Positions 10,171-20,769 of a stretch of DNA of 64,000 nt are shown here, one piece after another. Within the stretch, counting starts at the first letter, position 1; every line of letters starts with the position of its first letter. The position numbers and the translations under genes were made by a program. Source of the DNA: Rhizomys pruinosus (Eukaryota > Chordata > Mammalia > Rodentia > Spalacidae); assembly GCA_009823505.1 (NCBI GenBank), contig VZQC01006678.1, positions 293,075-357,074 of the forward strand, read 5' to 3'. The notes beneath the pieces are model-generated. The model was not told the DNA's origin. It ran no database searches and was given only the letters and a program-made list of their open reading frames with translations.

Positions 10171-11769
10171 ATGGGGACAAGGGGGCTGCAGAGCCCGGGT
10201 GGGAGGCCCCAGGGGAGGGGCTGCCTCTTGCTGGCTGTGGCAGGAACTAGTTCGCTGCTGACCTTGCTGTTGGCAGTGCCTATCACTGTCCTGGCTGTTC
10301 TGGCCTTGGTGCCCCCGGATCAGGGAGGATGGGTAAGTGGTGGCAACAGGCCCCAGGGGGCTGCATCTCCTGGATGCTCCCTGACCTTGGGTGGGGCTTG
10401 GGGGTCTTTTGCCTGCCTGGCTCAGCTGTCTGGCTGTGCCCTGGAGGAGGTGTCTGGCCTGGCCCTTTGCTCACTTTCTTCCATGTTTTGGTGAGGTTGT
10501 CTGTACGTCCTTTCCTGGTTGTCTGTCTTCCCGGGACACCCTCAGCCTCCGCCTCTCTGCCCAAGTGCATGCTTTGTTTGCTCTCTCTTCCAGTGAGATG
10601 GGGGCTGGGGAAGACCTCAGCTTGAGGCTCGGGTCTATAGTGGGAGGGGTGGAATTGGCATCAGCTGAATCTGAGCTCTGGACACTGTGACCTCGCCCAA
10701 CCAGGTTGAGAAGACCGCAGGCCCCGGGGCACAGGCTCAGAAAGGACTGGATGACAACAGGCCATCTTGCCCCTTGCCTTCACCTTCTAGTCTCTCCGCG
10801 ACTCCGGACTCTGATCTTCATCCCCAGATACCTTCTCCTTCTAGAAACCCAGGCTCCCCATCTGCTCGGTCCTCCCAGGATGCGCGGGTGGCCACTGTGC
10901 CTCCAATGGTGGACCCTGCACCAGTTTCAGGGTTTCAACAGTTTTGGGAGGAGCCCAGAACAGATCTCAGCCCGGAGCTCCCTGCTGCCCACCTCATAGG
11001 TAAGGTTCTTAACAAGCGTTTGCATAGCACCAGAGTGCCAACTGTACATGCCCACAGTGAGGGTCTTTTGGCCATCCAGTGACACTGTTAGGTTTCCCAA
11101 TCCCTCCACAGCCTTTTTCCCCTGATGCATCCACTCTTGCATTCTGACTTCTACTCTGGGGGAGCAGATAAACCCCAGGCTGATCTCTCCCCCGGAACTC
11201 CTCACCTCATCAAAGAGTATTCATTCTGGAGGTAGCATCTTTATCCCTGCACCTCCAGCCTGGGTGGAGGTGATAAAGCCCCCTCCCCGCGCGGCTCATG
11301 GACCGGAATTGCGCCTCTCTCTGCAGGCGCTTGGATGAGCGGGCAGGGACTCGGCTGGGAGGCCAGCAAAGAAGAAGCATTTCTGAGGAGCGGCGTGCAG
11401 TTCTCGGGCACCGAGGGGCTGGCGCTGCCGCAGGACGGCATCTATTACCTGTACTGTCACGTCGGTTACCGGGGTAGGGTGCCCCCTGCCGGCCGAGGCC
11501 GCGCAGCCTCGCTCACGCTGAGCAGCTCCCTGTACCGCACTGGCGGCGCCTACGGGCCGGGCTCTCCGGAGCTGCTGCTGGAGGGTGCAGAGACCGTGAT
11601 CCCTGTGATGGATCGGGCGGGACACGGGTCCTTGTGGTTCACGAGCGTGGGATTCGGAGGCCTGGTGCAGCTCCGGAGCGGGGAGAGGGTGTACGTCAAC
11701 ATCAGTCACCCTGATTTAGTGGACTACAGGAGAGGGAAGACCTTCTTTGGGGCGGTGATGGTGGGGTGA
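10171..11769 (+). CDS. Ltb: Lymphotoxin beta (3 exons, rodent-type fused exon 2)
   Basis: LTB is a type II membrane TNF-family ligand that anchors LTA at the cell surface as LT-alpha1-beta2 and signals through the LT-beta receptor in lymphoid organ development. Coding exons are 10171-10332, 10705-10999 and 11327-11769. They total 900 nt and encode 299 residues; mouse has 306. Exon 1 gives a short cytosolic tail and a membrane anchor (about residues 19-49, rich in L, A and V). Exon 2 is the stalk. Exon 3 is the TNF-homology domain with the family strands GIYYLYCHVGYRG, LLLEGAE and VYVNISHPDLVDYRRGKTFFGAVMVG-stop; NIS is a glycosylation sequon. Exon 2 reads through what is an intron in human LTB, as in mouse. 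The gene is convergent with TNF. All splice sites are canonical GT/AG. Confidence 0.96.
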
Positions 11770-11917
11770 CAGTTAACCTGCTTCCCTGGAGGAACTACTG
11801 CATGGTGTGAACATGTGGATCGACCCACATAGTGGGGACCCGGGTGCTTGGGACTCTGTGGCTGTGGGAAAAAAATAATGTAAAGACTTTTTGGAAACTG
11901 ACTTTGAACTTGTTGAA

Positions 11918-11923
11918 AATAAA
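11918..11923 (+). terminator. LTB polyadenylation signal
   Basis: A canonical AATAAA about 150 bases after the LTB stop codon, giving a short 3' UTR. Confidence 0.85.
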
Positions 11924-11934
11924 GAATGTAAATT

Positions 11935-13140
11935 AATAATGCTCGAGTGTGACAGGGATGGTTGAACTAACCAGATGGTGGTCTTCTTGCCCCATACAAC
12001 TCTGGTTCTAACACCAGGGGTCCAGTTGGAGGATAGAAGAGGTCTATTTAAACCCTGAAACTTCTTCAAGCATCCTGATTGTCAGGGATACCCAGTCCCC
12101 ACAATACCCACCTCCCTCCAATGGCCCTTACACACACCTTTTCTCCTGGGTCTTTCCCCACAGTTAGAGGAGTCAGAATCATTACAGGAGAAGGTAAACA
12201 ACACTCAGTCCCAGCTAAGAAAACTCTAGAATGGCTCTGTGGGCCCCTTAGTTTGCCAGTACAGAGCTGCCTAGCAGTTATTGTCTAAGGAACAGTCAAT
12301 CACCAGGCCCTTGATGGGCTAGGAGGGAGGAAAAAAGGAGAGGGCGGAGTCTGCTCTGGTTGAGGACCTCTGCAGAGAGTCTGGGGGTGGGAGAAGGTGG
12401 AGGCGGAGGAAACTGATGCCCCGGGGTCCCTTCTAGGAATGGAAAGTCCTCACCCTTTGTTTACACCTCTGGCCCTCCTTCCACAAAGTGGGCAAGTGTG
12501 AGGCCCTCGGGGTGAGTAACGGCAGTTCCCCCACGCCATGACTGGCTTTCAGGCCCAGGCTGGATGAGGCAGAGGGGAGCCCAAGGCTCTATCTAGGTCA
12601 CCCCTGTGGGTCACCCCACCCCAGCAGCATACCACACGGGTGGTTTTCCCCTCTCTGGCAACCTTGGTGAAGGAAGACCCAACTGTGAGCCCAACCACCC
12701 TCTGGAGCTCCTCTTCAGATTCCATTATCAGTCTTTGCCTACACAAGAGCCTTCCCGTGGGGCGAGAGCATGACCAACATCCTTTGACAAACTCTGGTCA
12801 GTCTTCTGAATCTTGTCTTACACCTATATGTATCCTTCTATGTAAAATTTAATTTCCGTGAAGAGCCATGTCAAGTCAGTTTAGCAAGCTCCCCTTCCCT
12901 TCCTGGATCACGATCCTTCATCCAGTAGAGGTCTGATCACCCTGGCCTGTCTTAGCAAGTGTTTTGTTAGATCTGTTTAGACAGAGCCCCCCCACCCACC
13001 CCTGTTTTCTCTGTCCTCTTAGTCATTTTCCATCCCCTGACACCCAACCTGTTCCTTGGCTCTCAAGACCCAATTGCTCATGTTGGAACTGAGCCCAGCT
13101 TCTCTCCCCCACTGCAGACTATGTTATTCAGAGCTGATAA
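11935..13140. other. LTB-TNF intergenic sequence
   Basis: About 1.2 kb of non-repetitive sequence between the 3' ends of two convergent genes. The part at 12300-12560 is GA- and GC-rich, but I recognise no gene or known element. Confidence 0.45.
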
Positions 13141-13143
13141 TGG

Positions 13144-13176
<33 letters not shown>

Positions 13177-13335
13177 TCTTTCCAGAGTTTTTTTTTTTTT
13201 TTTTTGTCCCAGCTGTCCTGGAACCATCTGTTGACGGCTGGCTTTGACATCACAAAGATCCGCTGCTCTGCCTCCAGATTGCTAGGATTAAAGGGCATGC
13301 GGCCACATGCCAGAATCTTTTTTTTTTTTTTTTTG
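13141..13335 (-). mobile_element. Degraded B1 between long poly-T runs
   Basis: Poly-T (13146-13175), a second poly-T and a B1 body with several small deletions, then a further poly-T. Open frames over this stretch are homopolymer artefacts. Confidence 0.75.
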
Positions 13336-13687
13336 GTCATCCATGGTTTTGAATAAAAGGTTCTAACGCTTTATAAAATACTACTGAGCATTTTTATGCA
13401 CTAATGTGATTGATTGTATTATTATTATTCGGTGGGATAAAACAAGGTCTGCTATATGATTAACTTTTCTAAAACAGTTGTTTTCCTTTCCGATTAACCA
13501 ACTCGTACGCATTATTTGCAAAGACATAGGTGGAAATCAAAAGCTGGCAAATGGTTCCTTCAACCATATCTTATTCCTTGCTTGTTTGTTTGTTTGGTGC
13601 TGGGGATTGAACTCATGGCATTGTACGGTGCTAAGCATTCATCTTATGACCAGGCCACACTCTCAGAGGAGCCATTTCTTTTTCTTT

Positions 13688-13851
13688 TCTTTTTTTTGGG
13701 GGGGGTCTTTTTGAGATGGGGGGTCTTTCTATAGTCCCAGCTGACCTGGAACTCACTTTGTAGACCAGGCTGGTCTTGAATTTACAAGAGATCCACCTGC
13801 CTCTGCCTTCCAAGTGCTAGGATTAAAGGCATGTGCCACCACGCCCAGCCC
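13688..13851 (-). mobile_element. B1 SINE
   Basis: Minus-strand B1 with a T/G-rich start and the usual 'ggattaaaggcatgtgccac' end. Confidence 0.9.
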
Positions 13852-14400
13852 CATTTCTTTTTAAAACAATCTCTCCTGTGTTGAGGGTAGGAAGGACAAT
13901 GGACTGGTTGCTGGCTAAAGGAAGACTGAGCTGGGCCCTGACACAAGTTGGATCTTCTGTTCTCAGGGCCCTGTAGGCAGGGTGCAGTCTATTTGACATC
14001 AGGTTGAATGGTTCAGGTCTCACCGTTGGTGAGTGTTTGGAGACCAGACACCTGAATCTCTGGCAGCTCCTTGGCTGTGATTCAGGTACCTGAGAATGTG
14101 GCTCCTCCCGAGAGCTCTGTCTGAGCCACAACAGCCGGAAAGAACTGCAGTACTTTCCCAGCAGGGATTTGGAATTCCCAGAGTGGGAAATTCCCATGCC
14201 CAGAGGGAGAGGTAATTAGATTGAGGCTCCTGTTTCCGGGGAGAGGTGAACGTGGTGACTGGGCTTTGTTCTATAATTCTCAGGAGCCCAGGGGTATAAA
14301 GACTGAGGTCTGGACCCAGCCTCCTAAAGAGAAGATTTTAGGGAATGATTTTCCACCTTCAGGGAGAGATAGATGCGAATTAATTTTGAGAACGAGATCA
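13852..14400. other. TNF downstream flank
   Basis: Non-repetitive sequence downstream of the TNF polyadenylation signal. No gene recognised. 14170-14200 contains closely spaced gggaat/ttccc half-sites (ggaattcccagagtgggaaattccc) that resemble kappa-B sequences. Their function is unknown. Confidence 0.4.
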
Positions 14401-14420
14401 TATTTCTTTTCTAAGCCATC

Positions 14421-14426
14421 TTTATT
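14421..14426 (-). terminator. TNF polyadenylation signal
   Basis: AATAAA on the minus strand about 750 bases after the TNF stop codon. The implied 3' UTR length matches the usual rodent TNF 3' UTR. Confidence 0.85.
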
Positions 14427-14622
14427 TCTCGCCACTGACCAGTAGGGCGATTACAGTCACAGCTCCCGTGGGGAGCAGAGGTTGATTGATGTAGCGACAG
14501 TCTGGTCACCAAATCAGCATTATTAAGACCACTGGATTAGATAAATATTTTGTTTCAAAAATAAGCAAATAAGAGGCACTGAGGCCTGGGGGCCAGGTTC
14601 GAACAGCTGGATGGTCAGCTCC

Positions 14623-14637
14623 ATTTTCACAGAAAAT
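14623..14637 (-). promoter_or_regulatory. TNF 3' UTR constitutive decay element (CDE)
   Basis: On the minus strand the sequence reads ATTTTCTGTGAAAAT, a stem with a TGT triloop that contains TTCTGTGAA. That fits the Roquin-binding CDE consensus TTCYRYGAA known from TNF mRNA. It lies downstream of the AU-rich element, as in other mammals. Confidence 0.85.
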
Positions 14638-14713
14638 ACGCCTGGCTCAAGACAGCTCCCAACATGGGGTTCTCCAGGACACCGCAGCCTTCCATATAAA
14701 TACATTCGTCATC

Positions 14714-14747
14714 AAATAAATAAATAATAAATAAATAATAAATAATC
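14714..14747 (-). promoter_or_regulatory. TNF AU-rich element (ARE)
   Basis: The minus strand contains a run of overlapping ATTTA pentamers and TTATTTATT nonamers. This is the class II ARE that binds tristetraprolin and controls TNF mRNA decay and translation. Confidence 0.95.
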
Positions 14748-15176
14748 ATAAGTGCAACTATAAATAGAGGGGCTGGCTCTGTGAAGAGGGCTGGGTACTG
14801 CATGTCAGGGAAGAGTCTGGAAACATCTGAGGAAAGGAAGGCCTGAAGCTCTTGTCCAGGAGTGTTCTGTGCTAGAGGCTGCCTGGTCTTCCCCCAGTCC
14901 AGATGTCCCAGGTAGAATTCAGGAATCAAAATTTGAGACCCAGTGAAGTCTGCAAGGCCCAGTTTGCATTTTGATAATAGCAAATGAGGATCCCATAGTC
15001 CAGGCCACTATCCTAGCATCCTTGTCTTCTGAGTGTTATAGTTGAAAATTCTGAGCTTGGGGTCCAGTCCTGAGTCATAATTCCCTTTCTAAGGAAGTGG
15101 GTGGGGGAGGAGTCTGAGGAGTAGATAAGGTGTCACAGTGGGGAAGGGGGAGAGAGTGGACAGATGTCCACCCCCC

Positions 15177-16939
15177 TTAGAGAGCAATGACCCCAAAGTA
15201 GACCTGCCCGGATTCAGTGAAGTCTAAATTGCGTGGCAGATTGACTTCAGCAGTGAGCCGGTCACCCTTCTCCAGCTGGAAGACACCTCCCAGGTAAATG
15301 GGCTCATACCAGGGCTTGGGATCAGCCCCCTCACGGGTCTCCTTAGGGCAGGGGCTCTTGATGGCAGAGAGGAGGTTGACTTTGTGCTGGTAGGAGACGG
15401 CGAAGCGGCTGACCGTGTGGGTGAGGAGCATGTAGTTGTCGCAGCCTTGGCCCTTGAAGAGAACTTGGGAGTAGATGAGGTACAGCCCATCCGATGGCAC
15501 CACCAGCTGGTTGTCCTTGAGCTCCATACCATTGGCCAGGAGGGCATTGGCACGCTGGCTCAGCCACTCCAGCCGATCCTCTGCTTGCTGGTTTGCTGAG
15601 GGAGGGAGAGGTGAGTCAGTGTGACCCTGTTAGTTCACTCTCCACATCCTGAACCTCAAGTTCTACCCACCCCCACTTCCGGTTCCTGCACCCTCTTTCT
15701 TCCCACATCCCATTTGGCCATGAGATCTTGAGTGTCCCCCTTCAGGCCCTGCTGCTCCTCTACCTCCCTTTGACCCCTTCATTTAGTGTCTCCCAGGTCT
15801 GTCTACTCCCAGTCTGGTTTGGCCCCCAGGTCCTGTCTCTTTGCACCCCATCTGCTTCCTCATCCCCAGGATACAGGCTTAGAGCTCTTACCTACAACAT
15901 GGGCTACAGGCTTGTCGCTTGCATTTTGAGAAGATGATCCTGAGGAGAAACGGAGAAAAAAAAAAAAAAGATGAGACATTTGAGCTTCCCAGAAAATAGC
16001 TGCCTCCTTTGACTTCTATTCCCTTTCCCCATATACCGGAGTTCTAAAATTCTCCCAACTGCTTCCACCCCAAGTCTAACCTGTTCTCCACCCTAAATTA
16101 AGGGAGACGCTTTGCGGACACTTACGGAGTGTGAGGGTCTGGGCCATGGAGCTGATGATAGGAAGGCCATTTGGGAACTTCTGTGTAGAAAGAGAAGAGG
16201 GTCAGTATCTGAGGGGTCATCCCCACAGAGAAGTCCCCAGCTGCCTCTCTAGCTTTACTCTCTGCCATGTGTCTGTCTGGTCTTCTCTCCATTCATCCGT
16301 TTGTTCATTCACTCATGCAGCCCTTCAATAGCATGTCCATTAAATGTCTTTTCCTAGAAGATACTCTGTCTCAGCTCTCCTTATCTCTGTCTCTGTCTCT
16401 GTCTCTGTCTCTGTCTCTCTCTCTCCTCTCTCCTCATCTCTCATATCTCCCGCATCTATCTCAGTCAGTATCTTTATCTCTGTTTCTTCCCCGTCCCTCC
16501 GCTTGCACCCCACTTCTCTCTCCACATGCCTATACATGTATGTTTCATTGTTCATTCATTCTCCTGTTCATTCACTGAAGAGTGGGTGCCTGGGTCAGAG
16601 ACCCTGCCTTTCTGTCTCTCTCTGCCATTCCGCTCCACATCTTCTGCCTCCACACTCTCCTCCACATTACTTGTCCCCATCAGCCCCCCTCTTTCCCTCT
16701 CCCCATCTCTCTTGCCCTCCTCCCCTGTTTCTGAAGGTGGCTGAGGCACTCACCTCTTCCCTCTGGGGGCCGATCACTCCGAAGTTCAGAAGGCAGAAGA
16801 GCGTGGTAGCTCCTGCCACAAGCAGGAAGGAGAAGAGGCTGAGGTACAGACACCGCCTGGAGCTCTGGGGGCCCCCTGCCTTCTGGGGGAGCGCCTCCTC
16901 TGCCAGCTCCACGTCGCGGATCATGCTTTCTGTGCTCAT
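15177..16939 (-). CDS. Tnf: Tumour necrosis factor (4 exons)
   Basis: TNF is the homotrimeric inflammatory cytokine made as a type II membrane precursor and shed by ADAM17. Exons on the minus strand are 16939-16754, 16180-16126, 15939-15892 and 15595-15177. They total 708 nt and encode 235 residues, as in mouse. Exon 1 gives the cytosolic [18 protein letters not shown] and the membrane segment ([19 protein letters not shown], about residues 34-52). Exon 2 covers the shedding region. Exon 3 has the sequon QNAS followed by DKPVAHVV. Exon 4 encodes the jelly-roll domain with [46 protein letters not shown] and the terminal YFGVIAL-stop. Substitutions relative to mouse, such as [11 protein letters not shown], support a different muroid lineage. 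Splice sites are canonical. LTA lies about 2.5 kb upstream on the same strand. Confidence 0.98.
16385..16427. repeat. (CTCTGT)n/(CT)n microsatellite in TNF intron 1
   Basis: About five CTCTGT units followed by CT dinucleotides within TNF intron 1. Confidence 0.95.
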
Positions 16940-17122
16940 GCTGTCCTTTCCAGAGGGCGATGTGGAGCCTCGGGCCAGTGTGTTAGAGGGACAGAACCTG
17001 CTTGGCTGGATGCTTGCTTGTCTGGAAGCTATTTCCACCGGTGGTCTGGAGTTGCTTCTCCCTCCTGGTTGGTCCCCTGGTTGGCGAGAGAGCTTCTGCT
17101 GGCAGGGTGTGCAGACTGCTGC

Positions 17123-17129
17123 CTTTATA
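17123..17129 (-). promoter_or_regulatory. TNF TATA box
   Basis: TATAAAG on the minus strand, about 185 bases upstream of the ATG. A start site about 30 bases downstream gives a 5' UTR of about 155-160 bases, as in mouse. A GC box (gggcgggg, 17148-17155) lies just upstream. Confidence 0.9.
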
Positions 17130-17176
17130 GCCCTTGGGGCAAGAGGAGGGCGGGGATAGGTTCTCATTCAACCAGC

Positions 17177-17211
17177 GGAAAACTTCCTTGGTGGAGAAAC
17201 CCATGAGCTCA
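17177..17211 (-). promoter_or_regulatory. TNF proximal enhancer: CRE, kappa-B3 and ETS/NFAT sites
   Basis: The minus strand reads TGAGCTCA (CRE, 17211-17204), GGGTTTCTCC (kappa-B3, 17202-17193) and GGAAGTTTTCC (ETS/NFAT, 17187-17177) in the order and spacing of the well-studied human and mouse TNF promoter. It binds ATF-2/Jun, NFAT and NF-kappa-B in those species. Confidence 0.93.
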
Positions 17212-17830
17212 TCTGGAGGAAGCGGTAGTGGCCCCTACACCTTCTGTCTTGGTTTCTTCTCCATCGCGGGGGCAGAGGTTTGGAAAGTTGGGGACACCCA
17301 GGCATCAAGGAATCTCCTCCCCCTCCCCACCAGGATTCTGTGGTAATCTTGGGCCAATTTCCAGTGTGTAGGACCCTTGGAAGCCGAACCTCCTTCCTTC
17401 CCTTCCTCTCTCCCCAAGGCTAATTGTCCCTGTTTCTTTGGTTGGGAAGGGGAGACCATGTCCGAGGTCTATCTCCTCTAATTTATTGATAGGACTCAAT
17501 TGGAGGGAGAAATTGACATGGTGATGGGGGGCACTTTCAATAAAGCTGGATGCATGAGGGGAAGAAATCTTGGTAGGGAGGGAAGCCCTGTCTTGGGTGC
17601 CTGCAGGGAAGTGGCTGAGGGCAGGGCAGCTTGAGACTAGGGGTGCACATAGGACTTCTGAAAGGGCTGGTGGGAGTCGCAGGGACAAGTCCGGGACAGC
17701 CCCAGAGCTAGTGAGCTCAACCCTGGGAATTCACGGACCCCACGAGACAGCTTTCTCCTTCTCCTTTCATTTCATTCTTGCTGTGGGCTCACACTGCTGC
17801 TTTCAGTCTTGGCTTCCAAGGTTCTGGGTT
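17212..17830 (-). promoter_or_regulatory. TNF upstream promoter region with distal kappa-B sites
   Basis: Non-repetitive TNF promoter sequence. The minus strand contains GGGCTGTCCC (17702-17693) and GTGAATTCCC (17734-17725), about 600-630 bases from the predicted start site. These match the distal kappa-B sites known in the human TNF promoter in sequence and distance. Confidence 0.75.
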
Positions 17831-17835
17831 TGTTC

Positions 17836-18456
17836 CTTTTTTTTTTACCCGTTGCTGGCCTGGAACTTACTATGTAGACCAGGCTGGCCTTGAAGTCATA
17901 GAGATACACCTGCCTCTGTCTCCAGAGTATTGACATTTGACATTAAGGTGTACACCACAATGCTTGGCTTCCAAGGGAGATTTTTTTTTTTATGTTTATG
18001 AATGCTTTGCCTGCATGTATGTAAATGCAGCCATGAATGCAGTGCCTATAGAGGTCATAAGAGGGCATCAGAAGTTATAGATGATTATTAGCTGCCATGT
18101 GGAAGTTTGGAACCAAACCTGGGTTTTCTGCAAGAGCATCCAGTGCTCTTAACCACTGAGCCATCTCTCCAGCCCTCCACAAGGGAGTCTTTTTCTTTTC
18201 TTTTTTTTTTAATTTTTTTAAAAATTTTATTTATTTCTGTATGTGTATGAATGTACTGTCTGCATGCAAGTTTGTGCACCCGTGTTGTGCAATCCCGCGG
18301 AGGTCAGAAGAGGGTTTCGGACTCCCCTGGAACTGGAGTTCTCCTGGAATTGGAGTTTCAGACGGTTCTCGCTGCCATGTGGGTGCTGGGGATCGAACCC
18401 GGGTCTTCTGTAAGAGCGGTCGGTGCTCTTAACTGCTAGGCCATCTCTCCAGCCCC
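17836..18456 (-). mobile_element. B1, old B2 and young B2 in a row
   Basis: Three minus-strand SINEs: a diverged B1 (about 17836-17969), an old B2 (about 17982-18174) and a young, longer-subfamily B2 (18202-18456). They mark the upstream limit of the unique TNF promoter sequence. Confidence 0.88.
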
Positions 18457-18930
18457 GGGAGTCTTTTTCATGAAGCCTTTACCTCACAGTCTTGGTGTGC
18501 AGCTATATCCCAGATGTCCATCATATTCCAGACTCCCTGTTCCAGATGTTCCCTCACCCCTTGAGGATGTCACATCTTCCTGAGTCCCTTCCTCCATCTT
18601 CACATCCCCCTACTGTGAAGTGTGGTTGCTTCTTTCCAGAGGCTTCCTGGAAACCTCAGTCCTGTCAGAGGGGCCCCAACCCCTCCAGACCTGTTCCTTG
18701 GTCTCTCCAGCTTATTCTTTGGGTCTCCTGCAGCAGTTAGGCTGCTTGACCCCTATGAGTCAGCCTCGTATCCCCGAGCCTCATGTGTCCAAGAGCTTGC
18801 TGGCACCCTTGTACCTCCTTGCTCTGTCCACAGCCCTGGCCCATCTGAAGCTTCGGTCCTTCCCTCTGGTCCATAGAGAGACCAAAGAGATTCTCCGCCA
18901 GTCCCAGACAGACACAAACAGACACCGTTT
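18457..18930. other. LTA-TNF spacer
   Basis: Non-repetitive sequence between the last SINE and the LTA polyadenylation signal. No gene recognised. Confidence 0.45.
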
Positions 18931-18943
18931 CAGAGAAAAGAGG

Positions 18944-18949
18944 TTTATT
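18944..18949 (-). terminator. LTA polyadenylation signal
   Basis: AATAAA on the minus strand about 550 bases after the LTA stop codon. Confidence 0.8.
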
Positions 18950-19141
18950 TGGCTTCATTGAGAGTGCAGATGGCTCCTTGTGGGTGTCCAGCCCAGCAGT
19001 GGCTGGCTTTTAGAGCCTTGTGCTTTCTTCTAGAGCCCCTTGGTCATTCAGACCCCCCTCTCTCTTGTGAGCCCTGTGTTGATGTTGTCTCCCCCTTTAT
19101 CTCATCTGCTGCCTCTCTATTGCTCTCCCCTCTCCGACCTC

Positions 19142-19178
19142 CATAAATAAATAACTTAACGTTTCCCTTCATAAATAG
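19142..19178 (-). promoter_or_regulatory. LTA 3' UTR AU-rich element
   Basis: The minus strand contains TTATTTATTTATGG and, about 20 bases upstream, CTATTTATG. That gives several ATTTA pentamers, weaker than the TNF ARE. Confidence 0.8.
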
Positions 19179-19417
19179 GCCCTGCCCTGCCCCTAGCCAC
19201 CTCCTGCCTGCCTGCAGCTTCTCCACATCAAGGTCTTGGCCCCACCTAGACCCACAAGACAGACAAACAACTCTGTGCAGGCACTTTCTAGGCAGGCTTG
19301 AGATCCTCAGTTAATCATCTGGTGTGGTCCCCTGGAGCACCCGAAATTCCTTCTTTGAAAGCTCCAGGTGACTTTAGTGGAGAAGGCTTGAGACTGGGGA
19401 CAGGCAAAGGAACGGTG

Positions 19418-19436
19418 GTGTGTGTGTGTGTGTGTG
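19418..19436. repeat. Short (GT)n in LTA 3' UTR
   Basis: About nine GT units in the LTA 3' UTR. Confidence 0.9.
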
Positions 19437-19495
19437 GCAAATGGCTAGAAGGCCTGGACATCAACTTCTTTTTTCTTCCTGGATCTTTCCAAGTT

Positions 19496-20392
19496 CTACA
19501 GAGCAAAAGCTCCAAAGAATACAGTGCTGGGGCGGATGTAGAGATGGAGGAGCCCGTGTGTGTGAGTGAACAGCCGGTCTCCTTTGTGCAGCAGGAACAC
19601 AGCCCCCTGGTACATGGAATACATCCAGGGTCCCCGTGTCCGTGGGTACACCGACCTATGTGCACTGAGGAGAGGCATGGGGGAGGGATACGTGGACGAC
19701 AGTAGCAGGACTTCATGGGTCAGGTAGGCCTCATCCAAGCAACGTGCCCCGGAAAAGACCACCTGTGTGTAGACGAAGTAGAGGCCACTGGTAGGGATCA
19801 GGAGGGAATTGTTGTTCAAAGAGAAGCCTTGGAGGAAGGCATGATCCCTGTCTGATTTCCAGTGCAGTGCTTTCTGTGTGCTGGAGTCTCCTAAGAAGAG
19901 CCATGAGAGAGGGGCGTGGTCAAGACCCGAGGCCTCCGTCCCAGAGGAAGCAGGCATTGGACTACTGGGACGTTGATGGGGAGATAGGAAAGGGCTACCT
20001 CTGTCTTCAGGGGTAAGATAAGTAGTTAGGGGGAGATGGGATGGCTACTTGGGTCCCTGGGCAGTTAGGAGGACCAGGGACTACAGGTCTGGAAGTGGGA
20101 ATTTACCAACAAGGTGAGCAGCAGGTTTGAGAGTGCCACGTGCCCAAAGCTCCGGCTGGCGCTGATGTGCTCTACTGGCAGCTGAAGATGAGACGGGGAC
20201 ACCCGCGAGTCCCTAGGGGGAAAACAGAGTTGAGAAGTGCTCTAGGGCCCTGGGTTGGCTGGGTCACCCCAGCAGCCTGTTCTCTTACTGCCTCACCTGG
20301 GCGCTCGGGGGCAGGGCCAGCAGCAGCCCCGGGAGGAAGAGGAGGGGGGTGCCAAGCACCCTCATGAGGTAGAGACGACCAGGTGGTGCCAT
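19496..20392 (-). CDS. Lta: Lymphotoxin alpha (3 coding exons)
   Basis: LTA is the secreted TNF-family ligand (LT-alpha3, binding TNFR1/2) that also pairs with LTB at the cell surface. Coding exons on the minus strand are 20392-20297, 20212-20107 and 19890-19496. They total 597 nt and encode 198 residues; mouse has 202. The acceptor before the start exon is at 20401-20402, so an upstream non-coding exon exists. Exon 2 encodes the signal peptide ([14 protein letters not shown], then a leucine-rich core ending in PPSAQ). Exon 3 ends in the family motif LKPAAHLVG. Exon 4 has [19 protein letters not shown] (with an NNS sequon), [18 protein letters not shown] and the terminal [13 protein letters not shown]. 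The loop between FSG and YLTHE is several residues shorter than in mouse, and the stalk encoded by exon 3 is divergent. Splice sites are canonical. Confidence 0.95.
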
Positions 20393-20402
20393 GGGAGAAC
20401 CT

Positions 20403-20765
20403 GCAGGGAGAGAGAGACAGTGAGCGGGGCGTGGCACCCGGCGGAAGACAGACCTCCCTCCCGCCAGCCAGCCACCGGGGAGAAAGAGCAAGACAGAGAA
20501 GGGTACAAGACAGTGCAAGACACTGGCAGGCAGGGAGTTGGGTCGTGTAGTCCCCCCCCCCTGGGAGGGGGAGGCAGCAGAGTTGGTGAATGTAAGGCCC
20601 AGCCGGGTCGATAGTGGTGAGGGAGGTGCGACGGAAACAGGGAGTGCGACAGGGTGACGTCGGGGGCGAAAAAGACCTAAAAATAATATAAGAGGGTGGG
20701 GGGTTGGACTGTCAGGGCGTACGAGGAGGGGCTGGGCGAATGTGGTATGGTAGATGTCACAGCAG
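20403..20765 (-). promoter_or_regulatory. LTA 5' region (non-coding exon and promoter, not resolved)
   Basis: Expected location of LTA exon 1 and promoter. I see a CRE-like gacgtc near 20657 and an AT-rich run near 20678-20692 that could act as a TATA box, but no boundary is certain. The noisy duplicated block begins right behind it. The 222-codon minus-strand frame crossing the start exon and this region is not conserved protein outside the LTA exon. Confidence 0.35.
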
Positions 20766-20769
20766 TGGA

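Noticed and set aside
11241..11709. Minus-strand frames opposite LTB exon 3
   Set aside because: They are antisense shadows of a GC-rich coding exon.
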